Positions 12,401-27,400 of a stretch of DNA of 64,000 nucleotides are shown here, in pieces; positions within the stretch are counted from its first letter, which is position 1; every line of letters starts with the position of its first letter. Origin of the DNA: Reticulitermes speratus (taxonomy: Eukaryota > Arthropoda > Insecta > Blattodea > Rhinotermitidae); the NCBI GenBank assembly GCA_021186555.1, contig JAJKFL010000013.1, positions 31,948,743-32,012,742 of the forward strand, given 5' to 3'. Below the pieces are notes generated by a model. That model searched no databases. It had not been told where the DNA came from and was given only the letters and a program-made list of their open reading frames with translations. A program made the translations under genes and the position numbers.

Positions 12401-15400
12401 TATTCTTTCAGAAATCTTGGACTGTCAGAGTAAATGTGGTAGTTGTATCTGTATGAGTTACCTTGCGCCTAACTGTACTGCAGCGTCACAACTGTAGAAG
12501 TCCAGGAAATCATGCAAATACTGAGGATTTTATAAATCTGTAACATGAATTTTAATTCAGATTGATACCAACTGGAGCAGTAAATATGCTGCCTTTGTGG
12601 TGCCTTTGTATTTCTTTTAGGTTGGCTTTAGTTTTGTGTAACATAGGCCTAAAGCCTGTTGAAATTGGGACACGAAATTGTTGTTGTCATATCATATTTG
12701 GTCACACGGCACTTACTTCGCTGTGATCCACATTGTAGCTCTTGTGCACTGTGATACCACAGTTTCACTGAATATGCATGCCATTAGTTTGTGAAGTTCT
12801 GGGAAGACAGCTGTATTTATACGAAGATACTAAACCTGACAGAATAACAGTATGTGCTAAGTGGTGATGCTGTGGAGACATACAACGTGAACTCTCCGGC
12901 AAAGGTGGACACTGAAGTACTGACTTGTCATGTCTTCTGCCGTTTGTTACATCCATGTTTGGCTGTCATTCAAAGTTACGTGCAAACATAATGACACAAA
13001 AGCATGCATTAGCCTTTAAAATAAATATATACGGGTGGTGTCTCGGTGGAATTTTAATCTTCCCATTTGTGTTGCAGACCAAAAGATATCCAAGAAATAA
13101 TCCTTGTGAGTCCAATGGGAGTCTCTAAGCTCATGGACCTGCTGGGGGACAGTCGGGAAGTGATCAGAAATGATGTGAGTTGAGACAAGTGTCTGCATGG
13201 TTCCACATGGTCACATTCCCTACACTGAAACCCTGTTAATGATCTTGATTTGCATCTGTCTGTCGTAACATCTGGTTCTGGACATCAGTAATTAATGTGG
13301 AACAGTTGAATAACTGACACAACGACACTGTAAGATACCCTCCCATCTTGGTGCTGTCATCAATGACAGTTATTTGCTTGAGGTGGAAACAGCACTAGCA
13401 CCATTCACCATAGGATCTTTAAATTTTTTTGTGCTGATTGATGATGTGAGCCTTTTTAAATTCATAGTTATGAAGTAATAATGTGGTGACTGCAAGAATT
13501 ATTTTGGTTTGCTGTCTGTTCGTAGTTGGTTGTAGCAGTGTTGTGAAAATGAGTCCCTTGGTGCTGCAGTCTGTTGTACTAACCATCACAATAGATGAGT
13601 ATGGAGCATTGGTGGAATGACACTGATGGGCAAACTGAAGTGCTGAGAGACAAACCTCCCCCAGGGCCAGTTTGTCGACCACAAATCCTACATAGACTTT
13701 ATTTTTGCATGAATTAAAATCATTGTATTTGTGCAGTTTAAGACCTGAAGCCGTGATGGCAGCTGGAAGCACTGACATCCTCATGGGTTGTCAGTTGTGT
13801 TGTTTGGAGCAGAAGTTCAATATTCTGGAAACCCTGTCTGTTCCCATCCTCAGGAAATGATGTGAAATTATTTCCTGATGCTGGAGAGATAGAAACTTCC
13901 TGTAACAATGCATTTCTGCTTTGAATTGATGTGGCTGGTCATCCAAGTGTTTGTCACTTGTGTTATTTGATGTTTGACAAATAGGGATCCTTTGCCTTTT
14001 TTGGTTTTGGGTTCTCAGAGCAGTGTTTTAATGATTCAGGTCTTCTGGGATGTGATGCGTTGTCACTGAGCAAGTAGTTCCTGACGTTTCGAAGGACCAC
14101 AGTGCTGCATTTTCAGGGTGAAGGGACTACTCATTCAGTGACATAGTGTCACATCCCAGAAGACTTGAATCTTCGATCATTGCCTTATCCCTAGACCATG
14201 AAATCTCTACAGTATAAGTTACTGCTGTAGTGTGTTACTTTTGGGGTTCTGGTTCACTCACACTGGAAAGTGTGACAGACAAAGTGTAGCAGGTGTCTCT
14301 CCGTGAAGGCATTCTTCCACCACTGATTTACATTCATTTATCAATGTGACAAACTAGCATGTTTGTGTTCTATACAACCCAGTACTTAGGGATTTGTGTT
14401 GATATTCACTTGGTCATTACGATTTTGTGGCAGGCTCTGCTGCTGCTGATACAGCTTACGAAAGGCAACGCCAACATTCAGAAGATAGTGGCATTTGAGA
14501 ATGCATTCGATCGCCTGTTTGATGTGATCTCGGAGGAGGGTTATTCGGATGGAGGCATCGTTGTTGAGGACTGTCTGCTGTTGATGCTCAACCTGCTTAG
14601 GAACAACACTTCAAACCAGAATTTCTTTAAAGAAGGTAATAAATTACATTTCAGGCTTATGAACATGGTAATGAACTTTCTGGCTCCTAACAAGTGGGGG
14701 ATTTCTTAACTGGCTCAGCAACTATTAGCTTAGTCCATCTTCCCACAATCTTTCTTTTCCAGTTCCTTCCCACCCCTTTCCTCTCTTGTTTTATGACTGA
14801 ATCATCTTGCTGTGGATCTCTTTCACTTAAAATTTAATTCTAATGCCCTGCCACTAAAATTGAATACCAATGTGTGTATCTGTTTGTCATGGAATGTTTG
14901 TCATTTAGTCTTAATTATTTGTGTCTGTCATATGTGGTAGAATGTTTTGATGTATTGATATGGCAGCCCTGTTTCACGTACAGGATCCAGAATCATATAT
15001 TTTATGTAGAACTATGAATACTGTGTGTACCAATATATGTGCACAGCCCATAACATAAAGACTTGGGCTATAAGGTGTTCTTTCCTGCTTGAACACTGTG
15101 TGTTGCTGATCAGGATACTGAATGTAAATGTTGGATTTGTGTTACGAGTGTCTGAACATTTTGTTGCAGGAAGTTACATTCAGCGGCTGGCACCCATGTT
15201 CAGCTTACCTGCAGAAGGGGATGACACAGGTTGGTCAGCGCAGAAAGTCGGCAACATCCACTGCATGTTACAAGTAGGTGCCATGTCCTGAATCCATGAC
15301 ATTTGTTGACACTATACCTTATACCGTAAAATTTCATTAACTTGAAATGATCAGGACCAAATAATTGAGCTTTGAATTAGGTGAGTTTGAATTGTCCAGT

Positions 15401-18400
15401 TTTTCAAATATTTACTTACCTGTTACATGTTACAGTTGAAGTCCTGTTGTGTATGTCATTAAGATGTTTATTTTTGTAGTAAATTGAGTAATTAGAAGAT
15501 CCACTTCTACTTTTTAATGCCTACTCATAATTTAACTGTGCCTCAAAACATTAGCCAGCTAACAGTAATTCATATTTGTCAAACTTTAATGTTAGTTTAT
15601 TGCTTTTTAAAGTAAGACTCAATTGACCTCTGTTTCAGAGTGTTCTTTTATGTTTTAGACACAAAATCTTGAAGTTAATCCATGGTTTTGGTGATTCTGT
15701 CATTGGCATCACTTGAACTTATGATAAGAGTCCAGCATTGACCCTTTAGTGCTGGCCTCGGTGCACTATATGGTCCATTAATTCTTCACATGCCGTCAAC
15801 CTTGGTGCACTGTATGGTTGTGGATGCATTCAAGGGTCCCATAAATTTAAAACCTCTCTATCCTGGCCAGTCGTCTGTATTTAAAGCCCAGCGTCATTGA
15901 AGGACTGACACATCTTTGTGGTTGCACTGGAGATTTGTACAGTAGAACCCGGTTATGACATCGGTTTATACGACACCTTGCCTATGGCATCAGATATTCT
16001 GTGGTACCAATTAATTCATCACTATTGACCATCACATTATACTCCTCGGTTATAATGACACAAAATATTTAGTCCCTTTCATTACGTTATAAACGAGTTC
16101 GACTGTATTTCCCCATCTCTTCTTCCCCTCCTAATCACTTGCCACATGTTTGCAGCCTGGCAAGTCCAAACTTGTGTTCTGATTATAATTGGTTGATATC
16201 AGTTGGTTGACATGGAGAAACTCATTAACGCTACTAGAACAATTCGCGCAACCTCGCAATACCTGCCACTCATTTGCTTCATTCCTTTCATATTGATTGC
16301 ACTCAAAAGTGCCAAAGTCTCGTTTTGTGAAACAGTTCTAAATAGCAGTAGGCGCACTAGATTCTTGTGTCACAGCAGTGCTGTGCATATGGGATATTCC
16401 ATGTTCCAATATATGGTATGAGAACATTTCTATAGGTGTTGTGTAAGAAAGAGAGCACATGGTGCTTGCAGTGTGCGCATGGTGCTCGCAGTGTGCACAT
16501 AGTGCTCGCAGTGTGCACATGGTGCTCGCAGTGTGCACATTTCATGCAGTAGGTAATCCCTTGGTCAAGTGATTGCATGTAGCTGGTGGTGTTGCTTCAG
16601 GGTAAGACCCTTGTTCTTGTGAGCAGAGCACTGATCCTGTAGTAAATGCACATATCTGTTCTGGAAAGCTGTTTTCCTTTCAAAAGAGATCAACCATTTT
16701 CTAAGTAATCTTCCACTTTCCCATGGATTCATAATGATATGTTGTCACAAAGATGGTGCTTGAAACTTCTCAATCAATGTAATTTCTCAAATTTTCTGAC
16801 AGTGAAAGGACAAAGTTCTTTTTCCTGTTATCTCTTCAGTGTTCCAAGTGGCTGCCCTCTGTGAGGTTTCCTATGAAAACTGTGTTCACATTTCTTGTCA
16901 CATCTGAGCTACACATGTAGCATGTCATGATGTCCGTTATTTCACCACTCTCACAACATGAGGTAATCATGATTGTTATATGATGCTGTTTGTTTATTCC
17001 AAAGAATGAGCAGTTCCATGCTCCTTTGCTTTGCATTGCAGGTAGTGCGTACATTGGTAACACCTGGAAACCCTGCTCAGGTGACGCTGTCATCACAGAA
17101 GACGATGAAGGCTTGTGGATTGCTGGAGACCTTGTGTGACATTCTGATGGCAAGTGGTGTGCCAGCAGACATCCTGACTGAGACCATCAACACTGTTGCT
17201 GAGGTGATTCGAGGCAACCAAGGAAACCAAGAATACTTTGCCAATGTGATGGCCCCATCAAATCCTCCAAGGTACATTACTAGCCTGAAAGTGTTGCACG
17301 ATCCAATTAAACCTTTGTTTGTCAGTGGACCAGTGGGGTTTACTATGGGTATTCCAGGCTGTTTTCTATTGTATGTAATTTGTATAAACCAGAATACTGG
17401 AATCTTCAGGGATGTTGCTGTGAGAACCCCAAATTCCAAATCTGCCATACTGCTAAAATTCACTGGGCTGGGATTGGAAGTGTTAAATTTTTGTATGCCG
17501 AACGGGTGCCTTGGTCAGGTGCTTGTACTGGAGATGTGATGTATGTTGCAGGCCTGCCATTGTGGTTCTGCTGATGTCGATGGTGAACGAGAAGCAGCCG
17601 TTCGTATTGCGCTGTTCAGTTCTGTACTGCTTCCAGTGTTTCCTTTTCAAGAATGAAATTGGGCAGTCCCAGCTTGTGCAGACCCTACTACCATCTAGTG
17701 CAGACGGTACGAAGCGTGTTGTTAGCGGCAGTTGTGGGTAGTGGAGCTGGGCAATAAGTTACGTTCATTGCAGCTAGAGTTGGGGGCATTCTGGGGAATC
17801 TGTTTTTACAAAGCATCATTTCTTGCTGATGTATCAGTTTGCATAAGTTGCTCAAGAGATGGAACTGCCAGATACTTCTGTCATAAGGACAGATTAGTTG
17901 AAGGTCAGTGCAAAAATTGCTTTGTGATATATTATAAAAATGTCATGTTTAGTACAGTAGAACCCTGTTAAGAAGTATTTCAAGGGACCAGAGGATTAGG
18001 GACTTCTTAAGTGGGAAGACTTATTAAGAGGGAAGCTTATTAAAAGCAATAGGATAGTAACTAGTACATTAAACATAAAGAAATAAAAACAAATTCATCT
18101 CGGCAGAGATCGATCGCATGATCGCATCATAGCATATATCAATATATCGCATATATCGATAGTCAGATAGCAAGTGATCGATGAATCAACAGCAACTTAA
18201 GATTTTTCATATCTGAAGGAAATAAAACTTTGGAAGTGAAATTTTTTTATACATATCTTTAAAAACTTATTAAACAGGTAAAAGTTCATAAAAAATCATA
18301 CTCTTGGTATCATGAGATTCGACTTCTTAGGTGGGAAAACTTAATAAGCGGGAAGCTTCATATCCGGGAAAAGTTAATGTACGCATTATGGATTTTATTT

Positions 18401-21400
18401 CAGGACTTTAAAAATCAGACTTCTTACAGGGGAAAACTTCTTATGCAGGGACTTCTTATCCGGGTTCTACTGTACATGCATTTACTCTATGCTTTAATAC
18501 TCCAGTTCTCTAATTCTGTAGTTCTGTTTACATTAGGGTGCATTTTCTAGCAACTTAATGTGTTCAGAATCGTCTGTAATTTGTATTTACTTAAGTGAAA
18601 TTTGCTGATCTTGAAGAAATACAATACACGGATGTCAACCTGATTCATTTTACATAACGGACTAGTGTCAGCCTTTAGAGAACAGTAATGAATGTTATGG
18701 CTGCATAAAAGACAGGGAATGAGGACCCTGCTGATTCATTAGGTATTTGACTAAATTCTGTATATATAGCCTCTTTTATTCAAAACTGCATTTCCCGCAT
18801 GATAACAGACATTGTTTACCTTGTGAATGCGAGAGAAATTGCAGCCAGTCATACATTCAGTGTTTTCCACACTTGCGACATTACGGACGGCAATATGTGC
18901 CATCGTGGGCCGGGATAGTGTAGTCGGTATAGCAACTTCCTATGGGCTGGACGGTCCGGGGATCAAATACCGGTGGGGGCAAGATTTTTTGTAGCCGTCC
19001 AGACCGGCCCTGGGGCCCACCCAGCCTCCTATACAATGGGTACTGGGTCTCTTCCCCGGGGGTAAAGCGGCCGGGGTGTGGAGTTGACCACCCACCCCCA
19101 TCTAGTGCCGGGGTTAGAGAAAGAGTAGAGCTATACCTCTACTCCCCCTCTGGGCCTTCATGGCCTGTTCTAGGGAGAACTTTACCATTACCTTTTTATG
19201 TGTGCCATCAGTAGACAGATTCCACCTCATTATGTGTGTAAGAGATTGCCATTATACTGGCTGGGTATTTTCTCTGTGGTGAAAGTGCTGCCTTGGAGAT
19301 ATTCCTTTGTTGTCAGGAACAAGTTCATGTCATAAGGTCACACATTTAGAGAATATTGCAGATATAAGTTTTCAGAGTGTCACGGCAGTTGTTCAAATGA
19401 TGTTGGCCTTTTGGGTTTGTACACCATGTAACGTACTTTGTTGTTATGACATTCCTCTGAGATGTAACAAACGAAATACAGTAACACCCCGATTTAATGT
19501 TCCCGCATTTAGTGAAATCCCGGATTTAGTGATGATTTTTTCATGTCCCGACAATAGCTCCATGTAAACAATGTACCTCCATTTAATGAAAACCTCGATT
19601 TAGTGAAATATATTCTAATCCCCCAGCAATTTATTAAATAGGGGTTTTACTGTACATTACATATGTGAAATGGTGTGCCATTTGTGCATCCTGCGCTTGT
19701 GACATTCATGGCTTGCTTGAGCCTCAGCTGTTGCTTGTCAGTATGCAATGCTGTCTCAGTAAGTCCCACACATGCACTGGTTCATCCATGCTGCTTAGCC
19801 TTTCCCCTACCCTCGCCATTGAAAAATGCTGCCACCACCTGGTGCAGCAGAGCTGTGACCGCATGTGCTTGCTGCACACCATTTTGTGCGTTATGTCATC
19901 ATATGACACCAGTCTTTATCTAGGAGCATTGCTGCAAATTTGTAAACATGACTGTAGATCAGGCTGTGTCATCTGTCAGGCAGTTAGTCACTAGCTTCCT
20001 ACCATGGAGGACTGGGTTTGATCCCAGGTTAGTCCATGTGTGATTTGTGGTGGACAAGTGGCACTGATGTAAGTTTTTCTCCACATCGGTTTCATTCCTG
20101 TATTATTCAGGGCCAGTACAACGTGCTACAGTATCAAGGGGGACTCGGTCTTACCCCACCCCAAGAATTAATAAAAAAAAAGTTGGAATACTTTCTTATG
20201 ACAGTGTAGATTTCCTGTCTTGTGTGTAGGAATGTTAGTTGGTTATATGCTTGCCACCTGTGCATGTGGCTGCTGTTTTACGTGTCAGCACATGTATAGC
20301 AGTTGTGTCCCTGGGAACGAGGGCTTTGATTTACACAAGGGTTTCCATCACTGTATTGTGACATAAATTTGGAGACTTTGTGTGTTGTTGAACATTTTAA
20401 AACACAAGTTAATTAGATCTGTGCTCTTCTGGGATATTACACAGCGTCATGTGGTAATTGTCTACCGACGTTTCGGGACAACATATCTGTCCCATCTTCA
20501 CAGGTTAAGAGTCCGTCCCAGAAGAGCACAGATCTCGTCAACATCGCGGCAGAAGCCTGAAATCAGGACAAGTTATTTAGATCAATAACAACAGTTTATG
20601 TATAATTGTCTACTGGTTGCAGTGGCAAACCTGACAACAGGTCAGCTGTTGTGTGGTGGGCTGTTCAGTGGGGATCCCCTGTCCAACTGGTTCTCTGCAG
20701 TGGCACTGTCATATGCCCTGGTGGAGAACCCAGCACAGAAAGAGCAGTTGTTGCGTGTGCTTCTGGCAACACACGTTGGCAGTCTGCCTGTCTCCCTTCT
20801 GCATCAGTGCACCATGCTTTTACAACAGGTAGGACAGTAACATTTCAAGTAACCTGACTTATTTAATTACTTACTTAATTAATTAATTAATTTATTTATT
20901 TATTTATTTACATTTTATTTACTGAAGTTGGCAGTGCCTCAGATTGCATAGTATTGAATGGTAGGATGTTAAGCGAGTAATGAATTGGAAAGGATGTGAA
21001 AGGTATCAGTTTTGGATTAATTTGAGTTTCCATTCTGGTACCTTCCTGCTGTGACTGATGAAAACTGAGAAACCTCAGACAGGATAACTGATTTTTGGGT
21101 TGATATTTCAACCCAGGACCTCCCAGACGTGAAGCAGCAGTCCTGACAACTTCATCATGATATTTGGTGGATCAAACTAATTGGATAGGCCCCTGTTTGG
21201 GGATTTGATGTTCTCAAGTGGTGTTGATGGATATTCATGTCTTCAGGTATATGATGATGTGTAGATTTATAAATAGTAACTGTCCACCAATCTGCATGAC
21301 ATCATATTCCAGAACACTTGAACCTTTCACTCCTTATTTACCTGTTTCCTTTCTAGATGTGTTACAAGCTCTGGGAACTTTGCAGACTGCACAAATCATA

Positions 21401-24400
21401 GGGTGTCTCTAAATACCATGAAACAAAATGTGTAAATAGGGACTAACATTCTTGTATGGTGCTGATCTAAATTGCATTTTGATTTTGGTGGGAAGGCATT
21501 TGAAAGGTAAATGTGTTTTTCAGGGCAACAGCGTGCAGTCAAAACTGGGGCTGCTGATGCTACTGAGTATGTGGTTATCACACTGCCCCCTGGCTGTGAA
21601 GCAGTTCCTAAGTATTCCAACCAGTATTCCATATCTCACCACACAGGTAGGCGAGTTGTTGTTGCGCGCAGCTCTCCAGTTCTGTTGTTTGATTCATTTT
21701 TATTGTGCAACATTTTGTCTTGGGCTGTCAAACCAAGAAGTGTAAAGTGGGCCAATAGGCAGCCCAGATGGAGAAACAGAAAGTCTCTACTTGTTTGCAT
21801 GGGGAACCTTTGGGAAAGTGACCGCTTGGAAGTGAGATAGGGAAGCGTAAGAATAATGCAGTGATTTTATGTTCCTTGGATCGACATTTTCCTTAATTCT
21901 GTGCACATTTTGTCAGTCCCACCAAACCTTCCAGAACAACAACATTGAATTTTCCTGCAATATACATTCATGCTTTCTACCCAGTTCCCTGATTATATGT
22001 TCAAATTGAGAATAAATTGGTTGGTTGCTGTTATTTTAAGTACTTTCAATTTTAAATCAGAAAAGAAGGTTGATTTTCAGCTGTAATTTTGTATCTTCTC
22101 TGTTATCTTCACGTACGTACACTTACAATTCGATCGCTTCGAGGTTGTAACGGGAGTCAGAGCCATACTCCAAGAAGCAACTGCCTGGGCAGTTTCAGAA
22201 ACTTGGTACATGACCCACCTGGTAGTGACATCTATTTACATGCTGCAGGTATCTCGTATACTTCTTTCCCCGTAGGTGGCAATAATGAAGTCAACCAGCC
22301 ACAGACCAGTTATATAAAATTTTGTTTCGCCCAACACTTGTAACATATTTTAATGGGTGGTTTGAGGCTCGTAACATACTGGGAGAGAATTTGTTTTTGT
22401 GTGTTATTGTTGTGGCAGTATTACTTTAAGGTATTTAATTTCAGTAGCTACATACATTTTCAGTTCCTTGATTTTACATTTTTCTTGATTTTCAATTCAT
22501 TTTAAATGGACACTTTGGATGAGTAAAAATCCATGTTTCACTTTCTTAAACTAGATCTCAGCAAAGTAGGTACTAATGATGTAACTTTTTGTATTGACTC
22601 AGGATCTTACACAACAGGGGAATCTGGTATTATTGCCTTTGTACCTTTGTGTGTGCTTTCCACAGTTAAAGATAAATTAAGGATAAAATTGGTTGTGTGG
22701 CCAGATAATGTTCTGTGAATTGATATAGAATTTATGGAGCTAAACCTGCCATACAACCTATATGTCAGCAATACATGGAAATGAGTAGTCAGCATAATGT
22801 TCTGGTGACTTGCTTCCACGAAGTGTCCCCGATATTGATGTGATGAGAGAAGGTGGGCCCAGGAGCCATTCTTGAAGCAGTGAGAAAGGGAAGGACAATG
22901 CATTGCATGAAAGGATTCTGACTGAGGCCATGTGTAACATTTTGTAACATGCTGGTGGTTTATGTGAGGAGCTGTTCCACCATCCCACCCAACCCCCAAG
23001 CTGGAGAACCACTCCTTGTCCAGTGTATCCAACAGGATGGAAGGTTGTGGGTTGAATGCATGTGCGCAGGATAGGATTGTATGGCAAGCTGTTATGAACA
23101 CAAGTATGAAACTTTTAGTTTTATAAAAGGCAGCGAATTCCTTAAATAGCAGAGCAAATTTTGGCTTCCCATGGACTTTGCTGGACAAAGTTAGTTCAGC
23201 CATTTGTGCTTTTCTGCAATGATATCCCCAAATGTCTCTGAAACAGCCGTACTCTACTTGTTCAGTTACAGCATGACTGTTCGTTGCTTTAAGTAGTGGG
23301 ACAGGCCTTCGGCTCTTTGTGTCAGGACTTCCCTGTGCTTACTGATTGCATCCCACAGTAGCAACATAACTAAAGGTTTGACACTCCCAGTGTTTTGATT
23401 ATCAACAAGCTGAAATGAAAGGCTGTACAAGTTTTGTTGGTTCTGAATTTGGTGATGACAAGAAGACAGGACTGGGAAGGATAGGCATGTCTCATATCTC
23501 CTCAAATTTCCCTTTTGAATGGGAGATTGTAAGGAATATGTATGTGCCCATAAAAGAAGGAGAACCTTGAAGAATAAGAACAAACAAAGAGATAAAGGAC
23601 ATATTACAAGTGGGCAGGTATTGTAAAATTTATAAAATCCCTCTGACTAGGATGATGGCCATGTTGAAAGAATGCAAAACCAATGAATGCCAAATCAGAT
23701 TGCAACAGTTACAATGGAAGGAACAAGGAAACTAGGAAGGTAAAAGGTAAAGCAATCCCATTACAGGCCTGGACAGGCCCTTAGAGTTTCAGGAGATTGA
23801 GGCTCCCAGATTTCCAGACAGTCGGCACATGAAGGTGGTAAGGTTGTCAGCCCTATGCACCAGCCGCCTTTACCCCCCAGGAAATATTCCTGGTACTCAT
23901 TTCTGTTAGAGGCTGAGTCGACCCCAGTGCCATAGTGTGACCGAAAGAATTATGTCAATGAAAAATTCCAATTACACTATCGGGAATCGAACCCGTGACC
24001 GTCCGGCTTGTAGCACAGTGGGAAAAGAGGAAGACCACATAAAAGATGGACGGGCAAAGTTGAAGAGGATTTAAATGTATTGGAAATAAAAAACAGGCAG
24101 GCAATGGTCAGAGACCGTTGGGAATGGAGGAACATTGTGTTGGAAGTCAAGGTACACAGCGGAGTGTAGCGCTTGAGGAGGAGAAGGAGGAGGAGCTGTG
24201 CTTGTTGTAACATTTTGGAGAGATGTCCTGCCTCCATCTTGAGGGTGATTGAATTCTTCCAGTTGGATGCTGAAGTGATGCAACACATTTTCTTCCATCA
24301 CCTCACTTAAGCATCCACCTGTCCCAGGTCAGTCACCCTGAGTTGGAGACATTATGTTCGTCCCAAATGTTGGAACAAATAAAGCTCACTACACAGTGTA

Positions 24401-27400
24401 AAAACTCATATGATGACTGTCAGTTGAGTGACAATCACCATGAAAATCAGACTTTCTTATTCAGATTGATGTATGACTGACTGCCATCTATTGGCAACAT
24501 GGACATATTATCACAAAATGCGGCGCTGAATACATCTGCTTCAGCATATTTCACCCAAGCATGGTATGCTCATGTAATTAGTGGTTTTGTGATAGCAGGA
24601 CTGAATAAACACACAAAAGTTTACTTCACCACCATAGTCCTTTAGACTCCTGCTTGTCTTCCATTCTCTTGTCCTTGTCCTCAGGTTTTTTTTTTTTGTC
24701 ATATGTTGTGGGGTAGAGCACTCCCAGTGTAAGGTCAGACTGGTATGACATGTGAGAGTCACACACTAAGTGATTGTGGAGTCAGAAGCAGCGTAAATGT
24801 GTTTAACCATTTCACTGCATGTTCAGCCTACTGTATAGTTCTGGTAAATTGAGATTTGGAAGGTCTTTAAAGAATGTGGATAGCATGAGGTGGGTATTCG
24901 CCTGGTGAGGATATATGACTCAGCAACTACTATCTGTGTAAAAACATTTATCACTTACATTACAGTGACTGTACTAGCTCCAAATGTTCTAATGGCGGAT
25001 GTATTTGGGACTGCTATTTTTCAGTGACTTTAGTGCCATAAAACAGATACCAGCCTCATACCCTCCTCCTCCCTTTTGCTTCTTCCTTTCCGCGCTTTCT
25101 CACCCAGCAAGTTTCAGTTTACCACAACTGGACAGTAGTTACGGTATATACCATTTTGCAGCTTCTTTGCGCCTGGTAGGATTTGAACCAAGTGGCAGAT
25201 TTGAATGAAACTTGGTATGGACAGCATGGCAGTGGAGACTGCTGCACTGCTGTACTTCTGAATTTGTACCAAGAAGACAGATGAGACCACTGGCTTCACA
25301 TGATTTAGAATTCTGAAATTTGATGTCAAGAAGAATCTTTAAAAAATACAAGTTTTTGTTTGTTTGTTTGTTTGTTTGTTTGTTTGTAAAATGTAGAACA
25401 TGAAATTGGTGGTCATACAAAAAATCTTTATTAACTTTGAGTTTGTTATTTGTGGATAATGAAGCTGTGGAGATATGCACATGAAATTTGAATGCTGTTC
25501 TGTTGGACTTTGTAACCTAGTTTTTTTTGAGGGGAGGGGGGACATATAAACCACAGTGCTTAAAAGTGTTTTTTTCTTGGGCCCTCTGTAGAGGGTATAT
25601 GAGTAGCTATACATAGTAGACAAATAGAGTAGGAATTTTTGTATGTCCTCTCCACCTTAAGGCTGAACTAGAAACCTTCTCCAAAACTTGGGTATTATTT
25701 GGTAATTATGATGATGGACGGCGTCCCAGTTGTTGTCACACGATTGTGACATAACTTGAAACTTCATTAAATTCTACATTATGAAACATATTTTTATATG
25801 TGAACAGTAACAAGCCTTTGTAGTTATTGAGAACCAATTGTTTTCTGGACTTTGTCCATCGTCTGGATAAAATATACAAATATGTATAAAATCACGACAT
25901 TTCGGAAGCTGGTTCTTCTTCCGTCTTCAGGTGCAGAGAGGGGGGAGACACCTACTCAGATGGGTCCCTTAGACCGAGCTAATCTCAGTCACAATCCAGT
26001 GATTGAGAATAGCTCGGTCTAAGGGACCCATCTGAGTAGGTGTCTCCCCCCTCTCTTCACCTGAAGACGGAAGAAGAACCAGCTTCCGAAACGTCGTGAT
26101 TTTATATATATTTTTATATTTTAACCGGACGATGGACAAAATCCAGAAGACAATTGGTTCTCAATGTTATATACCATCGTCAGAACCTTTTAGAACTTAC
26201 TTTGTAGTTATGTCTGGTAAATTTGATGTACTTATTACACAGAGTGTTGATTGTAGAGATGTTGCTTGTGTCCATCTTTCACTTCTCTTCACCAATCTAA
26301 ACACAGACTGGGGCTAGTAACATTCAAACGATATGTTATTCTGCATTTTGCTTTTGCTCATATTTTGTTACGGTGGGAGCGATTTGTCGCTGACTGACTG
26401 TGGTATGTTTCACAGGCTGGCTCAAATGAACACGATGACAATGAGGAATTGGTGCAAGGGATGTGTGCATTCCTCATGGGCATTTGTGTCACTTTCAATG
26501 ATGACACTGTTACCTCCTTTTCAAAAGTAAGTAATCTCTGTTATGCTACTGTAGTATAATCTAACTGCAAGCAAGTCCCCACATGTGGTAGTGCCAAAAA
26601 GAAGCTTCCAAATTAAACTGTTTGCTTAGTTTAGGTACTCCATAGCACATTGAATCTTGTCATATTCACTCATGTGTGCTTAAACCCTTTGACATCTGAA
26701 GTTTATGTACATAATATTTAAAACTTCAGTTTGTTCATGGCACAAAATGGTACATTCCCATCACAAAGAGCATCAGTTAATGCTGTTTGGGGAAATAATT
26801 GCTGTCTGGCGTGAGAATCGTACGGTACACATAAATAAATTGTGTGGGCAAAATGCTAAGTTTTTCAGTATTAAATCTGATGGTGCATTATAGCAGTGCT
26901 TTTCAAACTTTGTTCTTCGCGTACCATTGTCGCGATACAAAACGTACACATACCACTGTCACGATACAAAACATGTACACATACCACTGTCACGATACAA
27001 AACATGTACACGTACCACTGGCGCGATACAAAACTTACACATACCACTCTCACGATACAAAACATGTATACATACCACTGTCACGATACAAAACGTACAC
27101 GTTCCACTGTCACGATACAAAACATACACATACCACTATCACGATACAAAACGTACATATACCACTATCACGATATAAAACGTACATATACCACTATCAC
27201 GATACAAAACATACATATACCACTGTCACGATACAAAACATGTACACGTACCACTGTCGCGATACAAAACGTACACATACCACTGTCACGATACAAAACG
27301 TACACATACCACTGTCACGATACAAAACATGTACACGTACCACTGGCGCGATACAAAACGTACACATACCACTCTCACGATACAACACATGTACACATAC

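Noticed and set aside
17077..17463. 128-codon minus-strand frame opposite p115 exon 7
   Set aside because: Shadow of a conserved coding exon on the other strand, with no features of its own.
22607..23203. 198-codon minus-strand frame
   Set aside because: No domain, and its start resembles the antisense LINE reading above, so it is probably decayed repeat DNA. Not called as a gene.
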